NCBI RefSeq assembly: GCF_027172205.1
Contig: NC_070618.1
Span: forward strand, 11,712,538-11,776,537
Length of the DNA: 64,000 nucleotides
From: Podarcis raffonei
Taxonomy: Eukaryota; Chordata; Lepidosauria; Squamata; Lacertidae
Direction of reading: 5' to 3'
Below are positions 55,089-64,000 of this stretch, one piece after another. Within the stretch, counting starts at the first letter, position 1. Every line of letters begins with the position of its first letter. The position numbers were made by a program, and so were the translations under genes. The notes beneath the pieces were generated by a model. It saw only the letters and a list, made by a program, of their open reading frames with translations, made no database searches and was not told the DNA's origin.

Positions 55089-55644
55089 CACTAGCCTGAG
55101 GCAGAACCAAAAATTCAGGGAAAAGTGTGCTGTTGTGACTGCTTTCTTTCTGAGACAGAACTCTTGTCTGTGATGAAATACAGTCCCCTTCCTCCACTCA
55201 TATCTATTACAGAAGATGGAAAGAAATGTTTACCTTCACGCTGTCTTGAAAATCCCCCAACCCTTGTTGTCTTCAGGCAACTTGAGAAATCTTCAGAAGA
55301 TAAAGCTTTCACAGCAATGATTTGTAAACTTCTCTCTCTAGAATATAAGCCTTATTGAAATGGCCGGCCAACCAATCAATACCGAGCAAAAGGGCAGGGG
55401 AATTACACACTTCCACCAAGATCCCACCTACCCTTACCACAGCACATAAAACTCAAAGCCATGATATCTCATTACTTATAATTGCATCCTCAGGTCTATA
55501 TTTATAGAAACCATTGTCTAACACATAGAAAATGAGCACAAAAACAGAATGTGTGCAACAAAGCAAAATGGAGATGAAATCTTGTTTATGACACCAGGTG
55601 TCTCGGCGGTCACCCTCTCCATGCCGCAACAGAAGTGTTCTACC

Positions 55645-55880
55645 TGAAACGGCTCCATTTTAGTAGCTGTCCCACAGGTGTAGCTTTCCACCTGGCTGCA
55701 GCTCTAGAAACACTGCCCTGTGGAATACCAACCTGCCACTCAGCTGTTCAAGTTGCAAAACCTGTATCAAAACATGGACACACTGCAGGTACAAAATGAA
55801 CTAAAACCAGGAGAAAATGTTGATTTAAGGACATAACCTCATCTTCTGGTAAGAAAGAAAAATATATAAGTGAAAGCAGC
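55645..55880 (-). promoter_or_regulatory. AMBN: candidate AMBN promoter and leader exon
   Basis: On the minus strand a TATA-like TTATATATTTTT lies near 55868. About 200 bp downstream is a possible donor, TTTCAG|GTAGAAC (near 55645). The surrounding 55.6-56.1 kb is free of recognised repeats. An ATG just before the donor (ATGGAGCCGTTTCAG) would be out of frame with the AMBN start, so this would be a non-coding exon. It is inference only. Confidence 0.25.
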
Positions 55881-56644
55881 TGAAGTTTATTTAATGGTTT
55901 ATAGTTCATTTCATGTTTTCTTCCAGTGTCAACATTATATGTTAATCTGACAATCCAAAAGCAACACGGTAGTCTAATAATATGGTTACAACACTTTTAT
56001 ATCACTACTGAATTGTATCTTAATTTACAATCAGCGTACAATATATACATGGTGACACCACCTAATATGAGTTAAGAAAATGTCGCAAAGTAAGGGATTT
56101 TTTTGGCTAGTATAACTTCACAAAGAATCACTGAAACTTGAGGCAACATGCCTTCCAAGGTAAGTGTAAAATCAGACAAAGCACAACTCATGCAGTGTTT
56201 TGCAGGGAATAAGTTGAAGGATGTTGGTGCTCCAAAAACAGCAACAGCAGGACAGTCCTTCCAGGATAACCGACTGTTTTAAATGTTCTTCCTCAGCTGA
56301 TAATAATAGCTAACACTGTCAGCCAATTACACTGATTAGTGTAAGCTTAACCATTTGTATACTGTGTACCCTTTTCGATGTTTTACTTGGTAATGTACCT
56401 CTTATTGTGTGATAACTGTTTGTAGAATGTTCAGGTATGTCATCTCATTTATTGCATTTGAATGTAATTGATTTTATTTGGTGGTCTCAATGAGTTGCCA
56501 GCCCCACAGGTATGGCCAGGAACCTCCAGGAATCAACCTTAATCTCCAGGAATCTCCTGAGGCTAATCCTGGAGATTTGACAAGTAACCAGTGCTGTCCC
56601 ACATTGGCAAGTGCTGATAGGGCACATCCAAATAGGGCCATCCT
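55881..56644. other. no gene recognised
   Basis: A/T-rich non-repetitive sequence, possibly AMBN upstream region. Confidence 0.35.
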
Positions 56645-57001
56645 AGGGACGCGGGTGGCGCTGTGGGTTAAACCACTGAGCCTAGGACTTGCCAATCAGA
56701 AGGTTGGTGGTTCGAATCCCCGCGATGGGGTGAGCTCCCGTTGCTCCGTCCCTGCTCCTGCCAACCTAGCAGTTCAAAAGCACCTCAAAGTGCAAGTAGA
56801 TAACTAGGTACCGCTCCGGCGGGAAAGTAAACGGCGTTTCCGTATGCTGCTCTGGTTCGCCAGACGCGGCTTAGTCATGCTGGCCACATGACCCGGAAGC
56901 TGTACGCCGGCTCCCTCGGCCAATAAAGCAAGATGAGCGCCGCAACCCCAGAGTTGGCCACGACTGGACCTAATGGTCAGGGGTCCCTTTACCTTTACCT
57001 T
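56645..57001 (+). mobile_element. tRNA-derived SINE with CCTTTACC tail, full length
   Basis: GGGACGCGGGTGGCGCTGTG start, B box GGTTCGAATCCCCGCG, CCTTTACCTTTACCTTT end. This is the best reference copy in the window. Confidence 0.93.
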
Positions 57002-57002
57002 T

Positions 57003-57260
57003 ATTCCATAATAATAATAATTTTATTAGTTATACCCTGCCCATCTGACTGGGTTTCCACAGCCACACTGAGCTGCTTCCAACATATATAAAAACATAAT
57101 AAAACATTAAACCTTCAGATGTCTTCTTAAAGGTTGTATACTTACTTATCTTCAGGGAAGTTTTTAATCTGTGATATTTTAGTGTATTTTTGGTTTCTAT
57201 GGAAGCTGCCCAGAGTGGCTGGGGAAACCCAGCCAGATGGGCAGGGTACAAATAATAAAC

Positions 57261-57308
<48 letters not shown>

Positions 57309-57310
57309 CT
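57003..57310. mobile_element. two L2/CR1-like LINE tails in inverted orientation
   Basis: 57003-57150 (reverse: ATAATTTTATTAG...CCATCTGACTGGGTTTCC) and 57155-57310 (forward: GAAGCTGCCCAGAGTGGCTG...AATAATAAAC, then (ATT)n) face each other and can fold into a long hairpin. Confidence 0.7.
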
Positions 57311-57329
57311 CCTTGGCTTGGGGATCACT

Positions 57330-57475
57330 CCAACCTTCATGCCCTTCAACATTTCTCCAATGAAAATAAGGACCTCCTAAGGAAAAGCAGGACATTCCAG
57401 GATCAAATCAGAAACCGGGACGGCTTCTGTAAATCTAGGACTGTCCCTGGAAAATAGGGACACTAGGAAGCCCTG
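57330..57475. repeat. GGGACATCC-type dispersed repeat
   Basis: ATGAAAATAAGGACCTCCTA ... GGATCAAATCAGAAACCGGG ... ACTGTCCCTGGAAAATAGGG. Same as 54545-54690. Confidence 0.55.
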
Positions 57476-58029
57476 GGGAATGTTCTCCAGCAGTGAAGCA
57501 AGGCTGGGTAAAGTGGCTACATGGGAGTCAAAAGGTCTGATCAGGAAGGTGCAGGAGGTACAAGCAGGTGGGAGGCTTAGTTTGTAAAGAGAGAGGGAAA
57601 GGATGGCAACCAATCCTGCAAAATATTCAGTGGTTAAAAGAGGTCCTGAGACAGCCTAAGGATCTGGGCATTCATTCAGACTCATGGCTTTGGGGATTCA
57701 TCAAGACTCCAATATTTGGGGATTCACTCAGACTCCCAGCTTTGGAGATTGTGGCATGTTTACAAGCACCATCAGTGTAGTTCTGGAGAAGTTTTGAAGC
57801 ACTTTTCTCTGACTGATGACTTCCCAGTTTTAGAATTTCTCCAGGAATTTCCCCAGTCACAGTAGGTGATTACACATAAGCAGTCACATGTATGAACTCA
57901 CCCACTTATTGATGTGTAACTGGGCCCACAGAAAATTCTGTTTGAGCCAGGTGAAATTAAGGTATTCTGGAAGGAAGTTTCATCAGTAATCAGGCATAAT
58001 ATACCTACAGTTATTATCCCACCAAATCT
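57476..58029. other. no gene recognised
   Basis: Near 57665-57745 the phrase GGGGATTCA(T/C)CA/TCAGACTCC is loosely repeated. No exon found. Confidence 0.35.
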
Positions 58030-58200
58030 GACTATCATCTGAAGGCTGTCCTGTTTAGGGAAGTTTTTAATGACTGATGTTTTAATGTATTTTAAACTTT
58101 TCGTTGGAAGCCTCCCAGAGTGGCTGGGGAAACCCAGCCAGATGGGTGGGGTATAAATAAATAAATAATGATGATGATAATGTTAATGATAATAATAATT
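58030..58200 (+). mobile_element. L2/CR1-like LINE 3' tail
   Basis: ATCTGAAGGCTGTCCTGTTT...AGTGGCTGGGGAAACCCAGC...GTATAAATAAATAAATAATG. Confidence 0.65.
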
Positions 58201-58725
58201 TTATTTTAGGCTCCATAGAAGGAAGTCACAGATATCCTCAGTGCTTTCTTCTGGGGGGATGCAGTGGGATGCATACCCCTAAACATTTTGTGAATCTAAG
58301 TTTGGCCTCATTGAGCGGCAGTATTTCAATATGAGGAGGAAAATGAGAGTACCCCCCCCAAAAAAGCACTGGATATCCCCAATTAATTATCATTGATTTA
58401 ATGGCAGCCACAAGAACTTGGATATGCCCTGTAACTAGGGGGATCAGTCAGAGCAGGATATAGAAGATGTTATGCTTATGTTGACATCAACACATCTGAT
58501 GAGAGGATGTGTTGGATCAAGAATGAAGGAAAGGAATAAACAAGATAAAGAGACATAATGATAATTGGAATTGGTTTGTGGTCTTTAACCAGAAACATTT
58601 CGTTGACGATGTTGACTTTTCAGATAAGAAAGAAAGATGTGAGTGCATTGTTGTACACAAGTATGAAATGAAAACTTTGAATTGTTTTGTAATATTTCAT
58701 CTCAAGAAATTTAATAGCAAAGCAA
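58201..58725. other. no gene recognised
   Basis: No repeat or exon identified. Confidence 0.35.
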
Positions 58726-59395
58726 AGGTAAAAGGTAAAAGCAAAGGAACCCTGGACAGTTAAATCCAGTCAAAGGCAATTATGGGGTGCGGTGCTCATC
58801 TCGCTTTTTATTTTATTTTATAAATATTTTATTAAATTTCTTTCGTTATAACAAATTGCAAATACAATTATCCAATTTTACATTTTACAATCCCCACCTT
58901 CCCCAATGACTTCCCTCACCTTCCCCTTATGTTTTGTTACATTATTTTTTATTGTCTGCATATTAATATACTTTAGATGTTATTGCATTGTCTTTCTTCA
59001 TATTTTACTTAAATAAGATTGTGAATGTTTATTCAAAACCTGCCAAAGAGCCCATCTCTTTTTGTTGTTTCTGTAGGTAAGCTTTTCAGGCTGAGGGAGC
59101 CTGCGTTTGTCCACAGACAGCTTTCCGGGTCATGTGGCCAGCTTCTAGGGCAACAGGACATCATGATGAGTGCCAGAGCGCTCGGAAACGCTGTTTACCT
59201 TCCTGCTGCAGTGGTACCTATTTATCTACTTGCACTGGCCTGCTTTCGAACTGCTAGGTTGGCAGAAGCTGGGACAGACCGACAGGAGCTCACCCCGTCA
59301 TGCAGATTCGAACCGCTGACCTTCAGCAAGCCCAAGAGGCTCAACGGTTTAGATTATAGCACCACGTCAGATCCCTTACTGAAGGGGGGGGAAAC
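58726..59395 (-). mobile_element. CCTTTACC-tailed SINE split by an L1 3' end
   Basis: The SINE in reverse runs to CTCATCTCGCTTTT (58808) and resumes at CTTTTCAGGCTGAGGGAGCC (59083). Between them is an L1 3' end on the minus strand (A-rich side near 58810; GTTTATTCAAAACCTGCCAA shared with 24098). A short duplication (G)CTTTT marks both junctions. The SINE is more diverged than other copies. Confidence 0.75.
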
Positions 59396-59446
59396 ACCTT
59401 TACTGAAAAAAGGTATTTAATTTTAATTGACATCATATGACTGGGA

Positions 59447-59737
59447 TATGTTAGTAGAGCATGAGACTCTTAATCTCAGGGTCATGGATTCAAGTTTCAC
59501 ATTGGGCAAAAAGATTCCTGCATTTCGGGGGGGTCGGACTAGATCAGTGTTTCCCATCCTTGGGTCTTCAGCTGTTTTTTAACTACAATTCCCATCATCC
59601 CTGACCACTGGTCTTGCTAGCTAGGGTTGATGGGATTTGTAGTCCAAAAACAACAAGGTTGGGAAACAGTGGACTAGATGACCCTCATGCTCCCTTCCAA
59701 CTCTACAGTTCTACGGTTCTATGAAATGACATGGTGG
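59447..59737 (+). mobile_element. tRNA/CR1 SINE split by a hAT-type MITE
   Basis: The SINE starts ATGTTAGTAGAGCATGAGAC and has the B-box remnant GATTCAAGTTTCACATTGGG. It is interrupted at GGACTAGAT (to 59546) and resumes GACTAGATGACCCTCATGC. The insert (about 59547-59671; CAGTGTTTCCCATCCTTGGG to GTTGGGAAACAGTG) is a palindromic MITE. The 8-bp duplication is GACTAGAT. Confidence 0.8.
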
Positions 59738-60053
59738 TTCTGTATGAGGTGATTATTTTGTGATGGTTCACACCTGTGAGTCACTTAGTTGAATGACTAC
59801 AGTGAATGAATGTTGAACATACCCCTGCATTAAGAACAGGATGCTCCCATCCCAAAATCCCATGGATTCTTCAGAAAATATAAAGTCATATAATGCCCTC
59901 CTTAAAAAAAAACCTAAACCAAACCAAAAAAACCCTTCAGAATATGGCATCCAGATAAAAATCATTGAATTCAAATCACTTCTACACTTGTTTTCAAAGG
60001 GGACATAGAATTGTCACATGACCATTTTTTAAAGCTCACCTACAACCAATATT

Positions 60054-60390
60054 GGGACGCAGGTGGCACTGTAGGTTAAACCACAGAGCCTAGGACTTGC
60101 CGATCAGAAGGTCAGTGGTTCGAATCCCTGTGACGGGGTGAGCTCCCATTGCTCGGTCCCTGCTCCTGCCAACCTAGCAGTTTGAAAGCACCTCAAAGTG
60201 CAAGTAGATAAATAGGTACCGCTCCGGCGGGAAGGTAGACGGCGTTTCCGTGTGCTGCTCTGGTTCTCCAGAAGCAGCTTAGTCATGCTGTATGCTTGCT
60301 CCCTCGGCCAATAAAGCGAGATGAGCGCCGCAACCCCAGAGTCAGCCACGACTGGACCTAATGGTCAGGGGTCCCTTTACCTTTACCTAA
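60054..60390 (+). mobile_element. tRNA-derived SINE with CCTTTACC tail
   Basis: GGGACGCAGGTGGCACTGTA to CCTTTACCTTTACC, with a deletion of about 20 bp after TTAGTCATGCTG. Confidence 0.9.
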
Positions 60391-61046
60391 AACCAATATT
60401 AATGCTCCAAAATGGGAGATTTGAAATACTCTATATATTTAAAGTAAATTTCTGATAAATGAAGTTAGAATATATGTACCTCACACACATTCTGAATGCC
60501 TCCCTTAACATAAGGCCTTTACATCTCGATATTCCTTTTAAATATACCCCCGTGTCTAAATGAAATTACAACAATAAAGCTGTCTCTGTTTCCTGCTGTG
60601 GCACTATTTTTCTTTCACTGAACTTTTTCTCTTAACTTGGAAGAAAGGACAAAACCAGCAGTCAGGCGTTTGACTTCCACTGTGATGTGATTTGACTTGC
60701 TTTCATCCTTTAAATTAAAGGCTCGAGGCAAAATTACTTTGTCACATAGCCAGATTCTCTGGGGAAATTTTGAAAGTGCCTAAAGAATTCAGGAATTGAA
60801 TTCAAGAGAATGTCGATGGAAATTGTATTATTTAAGTGCTCTAGGTATGTTCAAACAAGGCAGAAATTCGTGGCAAAGTCAATTTTGTCTCTACCATCTC
60901 CTGCTTCCCTTGCAGTCGGGAATAAGGAGGCTATGGAATATATTCTTAGTACTTGTTGCATCTATGATGAAAGAAAGACAAAAAAGACCAAAGAAGAAAA
61001 AGAAAAGGTTTTGGAAAGAATTTGCATGCAAACGGTACTAAAGTGA
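60391..61046. other. no gene recognised
   Basis: A plus-strand frame near 60796-61041 ends in a Lys-rich run from A-rich sequence; no family match. Confidence 0.35.
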
Positions 61047-61210
61047 GCCAGTGTGGTGCACTGGTTGAAATGTTGGACTAGGACTCATTAATGGTTCCTT
61101 GTTATCCTGGGGAAAAGTGAAGAGTGAGGTGCCACAGGGTTCTGTCCTGGGCCCGTTATTGTTCAATGGCTTCATAAACAACTTGGATGAAGGAATTGTC
61201 AGAAACGTCT
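61047..61210 (+). mobile_element. SINE 5' fragment and LINE reverse-transcriptase fragment
   Basis: CCAGTGTGGTGCACTGGTTG...GTTGGACTAGGACTC is the tRNA-like head of a SINE. It is followed by a frame [20 protein letters not shown], the conserved reverse-transcriptase VPQGS..GP block of LINEs. Confidence 0.65.
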
Positions 61211-61265
61211 TGCATGCACAGACATTCTGCCAAGTGTGGTGTTGAAAGGTGTGGTGATGCCTTAT

Positions 61266-61773
61266 GTTGTTGTTTAGTCGTTTAGTCGTGTCCGACTCTT
61301 CATGACCCCATGGACCAGAGCACGCCAGGCACTCCTATCTTCCACTGCCTCCCGCAGTTTGGTTAAACTCATGCTGGTAGCTTTAAGAACACTATCCAAC
61401 CATCTCGTCCTCTGTCGTCCCCTTCTCCTTGTGCCCTCCATCTTTCCCAACATCAGGGTCTTTTCCAGGGAGTCTTCTCTTCTCATCAGGTGGCCAAAGT
61501 ATTGGAGTCTCAGCTTCAGGATCTGTCCTTCCAGTGAGCACTCAAGGCTGATTTCCTTAAGAATGGATAGGTTTGATCTTCTTGCAGTCCATGGGACTCT
61601 CAGGAGTCTCCTCCAGCACCATAATTCAAAAGCATCAATTCTACGGCGATCAGCCTTCTTTATGGTCCAGCTCTCACTTCCATAAATCACTACTGGGAAA
61701 CCATAGCTTTAACTATACAGACATTTGTTGGCAAAGTGATGTCTCTGCTTTTTGAGATGCTGTCTAGGTGGTG
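61266..61773 (-). mobile_element. BovB (RTE) LINE 3' part
   Basis: Minus-strand frame MIYGSESWTIKKADRRRIDA ... VMKSRTRLND; 3' end at GTTGTTGTTTAGTCG. 5'-truncated. Confidence 0.9.
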
Positions 61774-62681
61774 CCTTATAGTGACGCCATTTTGGATGGA
61801 AGTCATTGTCAATATCAGCTTTGTCCTTGGAAAATTCCTAAAATTCTAGGATGCACACAATTTATATTCCAATACTGTGGACCTTGACAGAAGGGTAATG
61901 TAAGTGGTCTTTGTGCACCCTGTTGGTGGCCAAAAGGCTGGCGTTACAACACTGGAAGGAACACTTTTGATGCCAAAGTGTGTGCTGTGCCTGAAGCATA
62001 ACCCCAGAGCTAGAGAGGGAAACCTGGTGAATGTTGATGAGTTTGTTTCCATTTCATCTTGAATATTCAGATGGCAGCCTAGCCTGAACCATAGGGTGAC
62101 CTCTGCTAGTACAGGCAGGAGAAGAAAATTACCCTCAGCAATGCTTGTGAAAGGGGCTGGAAATGGACCAAGACAGACTTTGACTCATCAGTTGTCTGAA
62201 TTATGGGTGGCTCTTGAAGAAGACAAAACGGCTGAAAGTTGATGTTTCTGGGTAGGTGTTGAAGAAGTGCCTATTTTGATCTCTCTGCACATTTCAGAAG
62301 GCTGGGTTATGTGTGAAAGTGAAGTAGTGTCTCAGATCAGAATGATGAGGCAAGACTTTCAGAAGCTTTTGCAGTTCACTGTTGCACAAACGGTAATTAA
62401 AATGGGGCAGACAGAGCACACAATGTTGAAATTGCTGGTAATGGATGGTGCTCTGCTTGCTGATACACACAAGCACGATCTGTGGTGGTTAGAAAAATAT
62501 AGCTTTGCCTAGAACTCAGCAAGGCAAGCAGAGATCTGGCTAGACAATGGAAATGGCCTAAATGCCCTGCGGTATTGGTGGCTGTCTGGCCTCTGGTGCA
62601 ATATTCCTAAAAATAAGTGGCAATGGTGGAAAGGAAGCCATAATATGTTCCAGTAACTAAGAAAGGACTTCAAGCCACCTT
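61774..62681. other. no gene recognised
   Basis: No repeat family or exon identified by eye. Confidence 0.35.
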
Positions 62682-63180
62682 TGTTGTTGTTGTTTAGTCG
62701 TTTAGTCGTGTCCGACTCTTCGTGACCCCATGGACCAGAGCACGCCAGCAACTTCTATCTTCCACTGCCTCCCGCAGTTTGGTCAAACTCATGCTGGTAG
62801 CTTCGAAAACACTATCCAACCATCTCGTCCTCTGTCGTCCCCTTCTTGTGCCCTCCATCTTTCCCAACATCAGGGTCTTTTCCAGGGAGTCTTCTCTTCT
62901 CATGAGGTGGCCAAAGTATTAGAGCCTCAGCTTCAGGATCTGTCCTTCCAGTGAGCACTCCGGGCTGATTTCCTTAAGAATGGATCGGTTTGATCTTCTT
63001 GCAGTCCATGGGACTCCCAAGAGTCTCCTCCAGCACCATAATTCAAAAGCATCAATTCTTTGGCGATCAGCCTTCTTTATGGTCCAGCTCTCACTTCCAT
63101 ACATCACTACTGGGAAAACCATAGCTTTTACTATACAGACCTTTGTTGGCATGGTGATGTCTCTGCTTTTCATGGATCAA
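62682..63180 (-). mobile_element. BovB (RTE) LINE 3' part, second copy
   Basis: Minus-strand frame MKSRDITMPTKVCIVKAMVF, then WCWRRLLGVPWTARRSNRSI. Same orientation as the copy 0.9 kb to the left and very similar to it. 5'-truncated. Confidence 0.9.
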
Positions 63181-63203
63181 GCCACCTAGTAATGGCTAAA
63201 TCA

Positions 63204-63342
63204 TAGAATTGCAGTGTTGGAAGGGAACCTTGAGGAACATCTAGTCCAAATGCCTGCCATGCAACTGTCCCATATGGGGATCGAATCTGCAACCTTGGCG
63301 TTATCAGCATCACACTCTAACCAACTGAGTTACCCAGCTTCT
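63204..63342 (-). mobile_element. tRNA/CR1-type SINE
   Basis: ATCATAGAATTGCAGTGTTG ... GGGGATCGAATCTGCAACC ... ACTCTAACCAACTGAGTTAC in reverse; nearly full length. Confidence 0.8.
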
Positions 63343-63619
63343 CATTTCTCCACTCTTAAGTTCAGTTCTCCACAATTCTACATCAGTTTGTGTTTTTTCA
63401 TATAGGAAGTCCCATGAAAATCCAGCAGCGCTTTAGTATGAATTTTGTCTATTACACACAACTTTGCAGGCAATTTTTTCCTAATGGGCACATTTTTGCA
63501 AGCAAGCATCCCTAATAGTTATAGGCATCTTATTCAAACTTTACTCTACTACATGCATTTTTTGTATCCACTACTTTGTTTTAGTTGCTGGACTTTTAAA
63601 CACTTATTTTTAAGTGTTT

Positions 63620-63776
63620 AATTTAATTAATTTAATTAATTTTATAATGAATGATTTTAGAGTGTTGTTTGTGTTGTATTTTTGTATTGTTTTATTGTTG
63701 TTAGCCGCCCTGAGCCCGGCTTCGGCTGGGGAGGGCGGGATATAAATAAAATTTATTATTATTATTATTATTATTT
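63620..63776 (+). mobile_element. L2/CR1-like LINE 3' end
   Basis: GTTAGCCGCCCTGAGCCCGG, then CGGGATATAAATAAAATTTA, then (ATT)n: same 3' end as 41987-42530. Confidence 0.75.
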
Positions 63777-64000
63777 TCTGGGTTTTGGGGTGCTGTAAGA
63801 AGAAGCAAATCCACTTCCTGTATGAACCGAAGTTGGGTTTCAGAAAGCTTTGAAGATTGTGCCAAGTCCAAAGACTGGAGGGAGCAAAATAAATGATGGC
63901 TAAACATCCTTGAATACATGGATCATTCTTCCCACCTTACAAACTTTGACATTAACAGAGAGATGGACACTATATTTTCCTTTGAATATAGTTTTGGCTG
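63777..64000. other. no gene recognised
   Basis: Unassigned sequence to the window edge. Confidence 0.35.

Noticed and set aside
60796-61041. 81-codon frame with Lys-rich end
   Set aside because: It arises from an A-rich tract; no splice sites or family match.
55881-64000. Search for amelotin (AMTN), the next gene in the mammalian cluster
   Set aside because: No signal-peptide exon or P/Q-rich phase-0 exon was recognised on the minus strand; it may be right of the window.

Overview
The window is vertebrate nuclear DNA from a squamate reptile, most likely a lizard with enamelled teeth. Single-exon reading frames are few. Small exons with good splice sites sit in a sea of interspersed repeats: BovB/RTE LINEs, L1-like LINEs, L2/CR1-like LINE tails, tRNA-derived SINEs, hAT and TA-target terminal-inverted-repeat (TIR) transposons. 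That mix is typical of squamates. The species cannot be fixed from sequence alone; a lacertoid lizard is my guess from the abundant SINE that ends in CCTTTACC repeats.

Two enamel-matrix genes of the secretory calcium-binding phosphoprotein (SCPP) P/Q-rich cluster lie head-to-tail on the minus strand. AMBN (ameloblastin, coding 37595-51591, 8 coding exons, 359 aa) is followed downstream by ENAM (enamelin, coding 12941-22293, 8 coding exons, 1112 aa). I assembled both from splice sites. Every coding intron is in phase 0, each protein starts with a signal peptide, and landmarks match the mammalian proteins: WHFQEP at the AMBN end, and the SEEM entry and paired cysteines in the big ENAM exon. The order and orientation AMBN then ENAM is as in mammals. 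Both products are secreted by ameloblasts and build the enamel matrix.

On the plus strand, converging on ENAM, is the 3' part of another gene (exons at 4074-4217, 5093-5223, 7047-7217, 8679-8804). It encodes an EF-hand-like segment followed by a C-terminal death domain. I cannot name it; its 5' exons are probably left of the window. It lies where mammals have JCHAIN (the gene convergent with ENAM), and I see no JCHAIN exons here.

Layout: 1-4 kb, L1-like insertions in a hAT element; 4-8.8 kb, the EF-hand/death-domain gene; 8.8-12.9 kb, repeats including a solo LTR; 12.9-22.3 kb, ENAM; 22.3-37.1 kb, repeat-rich intergenic DNA with TIR elements, BovB and a long near-perfect inverted repeat; 37.1-51.6 kb (possibly to 55.9 kb with a leader exon), AMBN; 55.9-64 kb, repeats with no gene recognised. 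Amelotin, the next cluster member in mammals, is not visible.

Several repeats are nested with clear target-site duplications, so their order of insertion can be read. The most notable is a 2,000-bp L1-like element with a 197-codon frame and no reverse transcriptase, flanked by an exact 16-bp duplication inside an older hAT element that has its own perfect 8-bp duplication.
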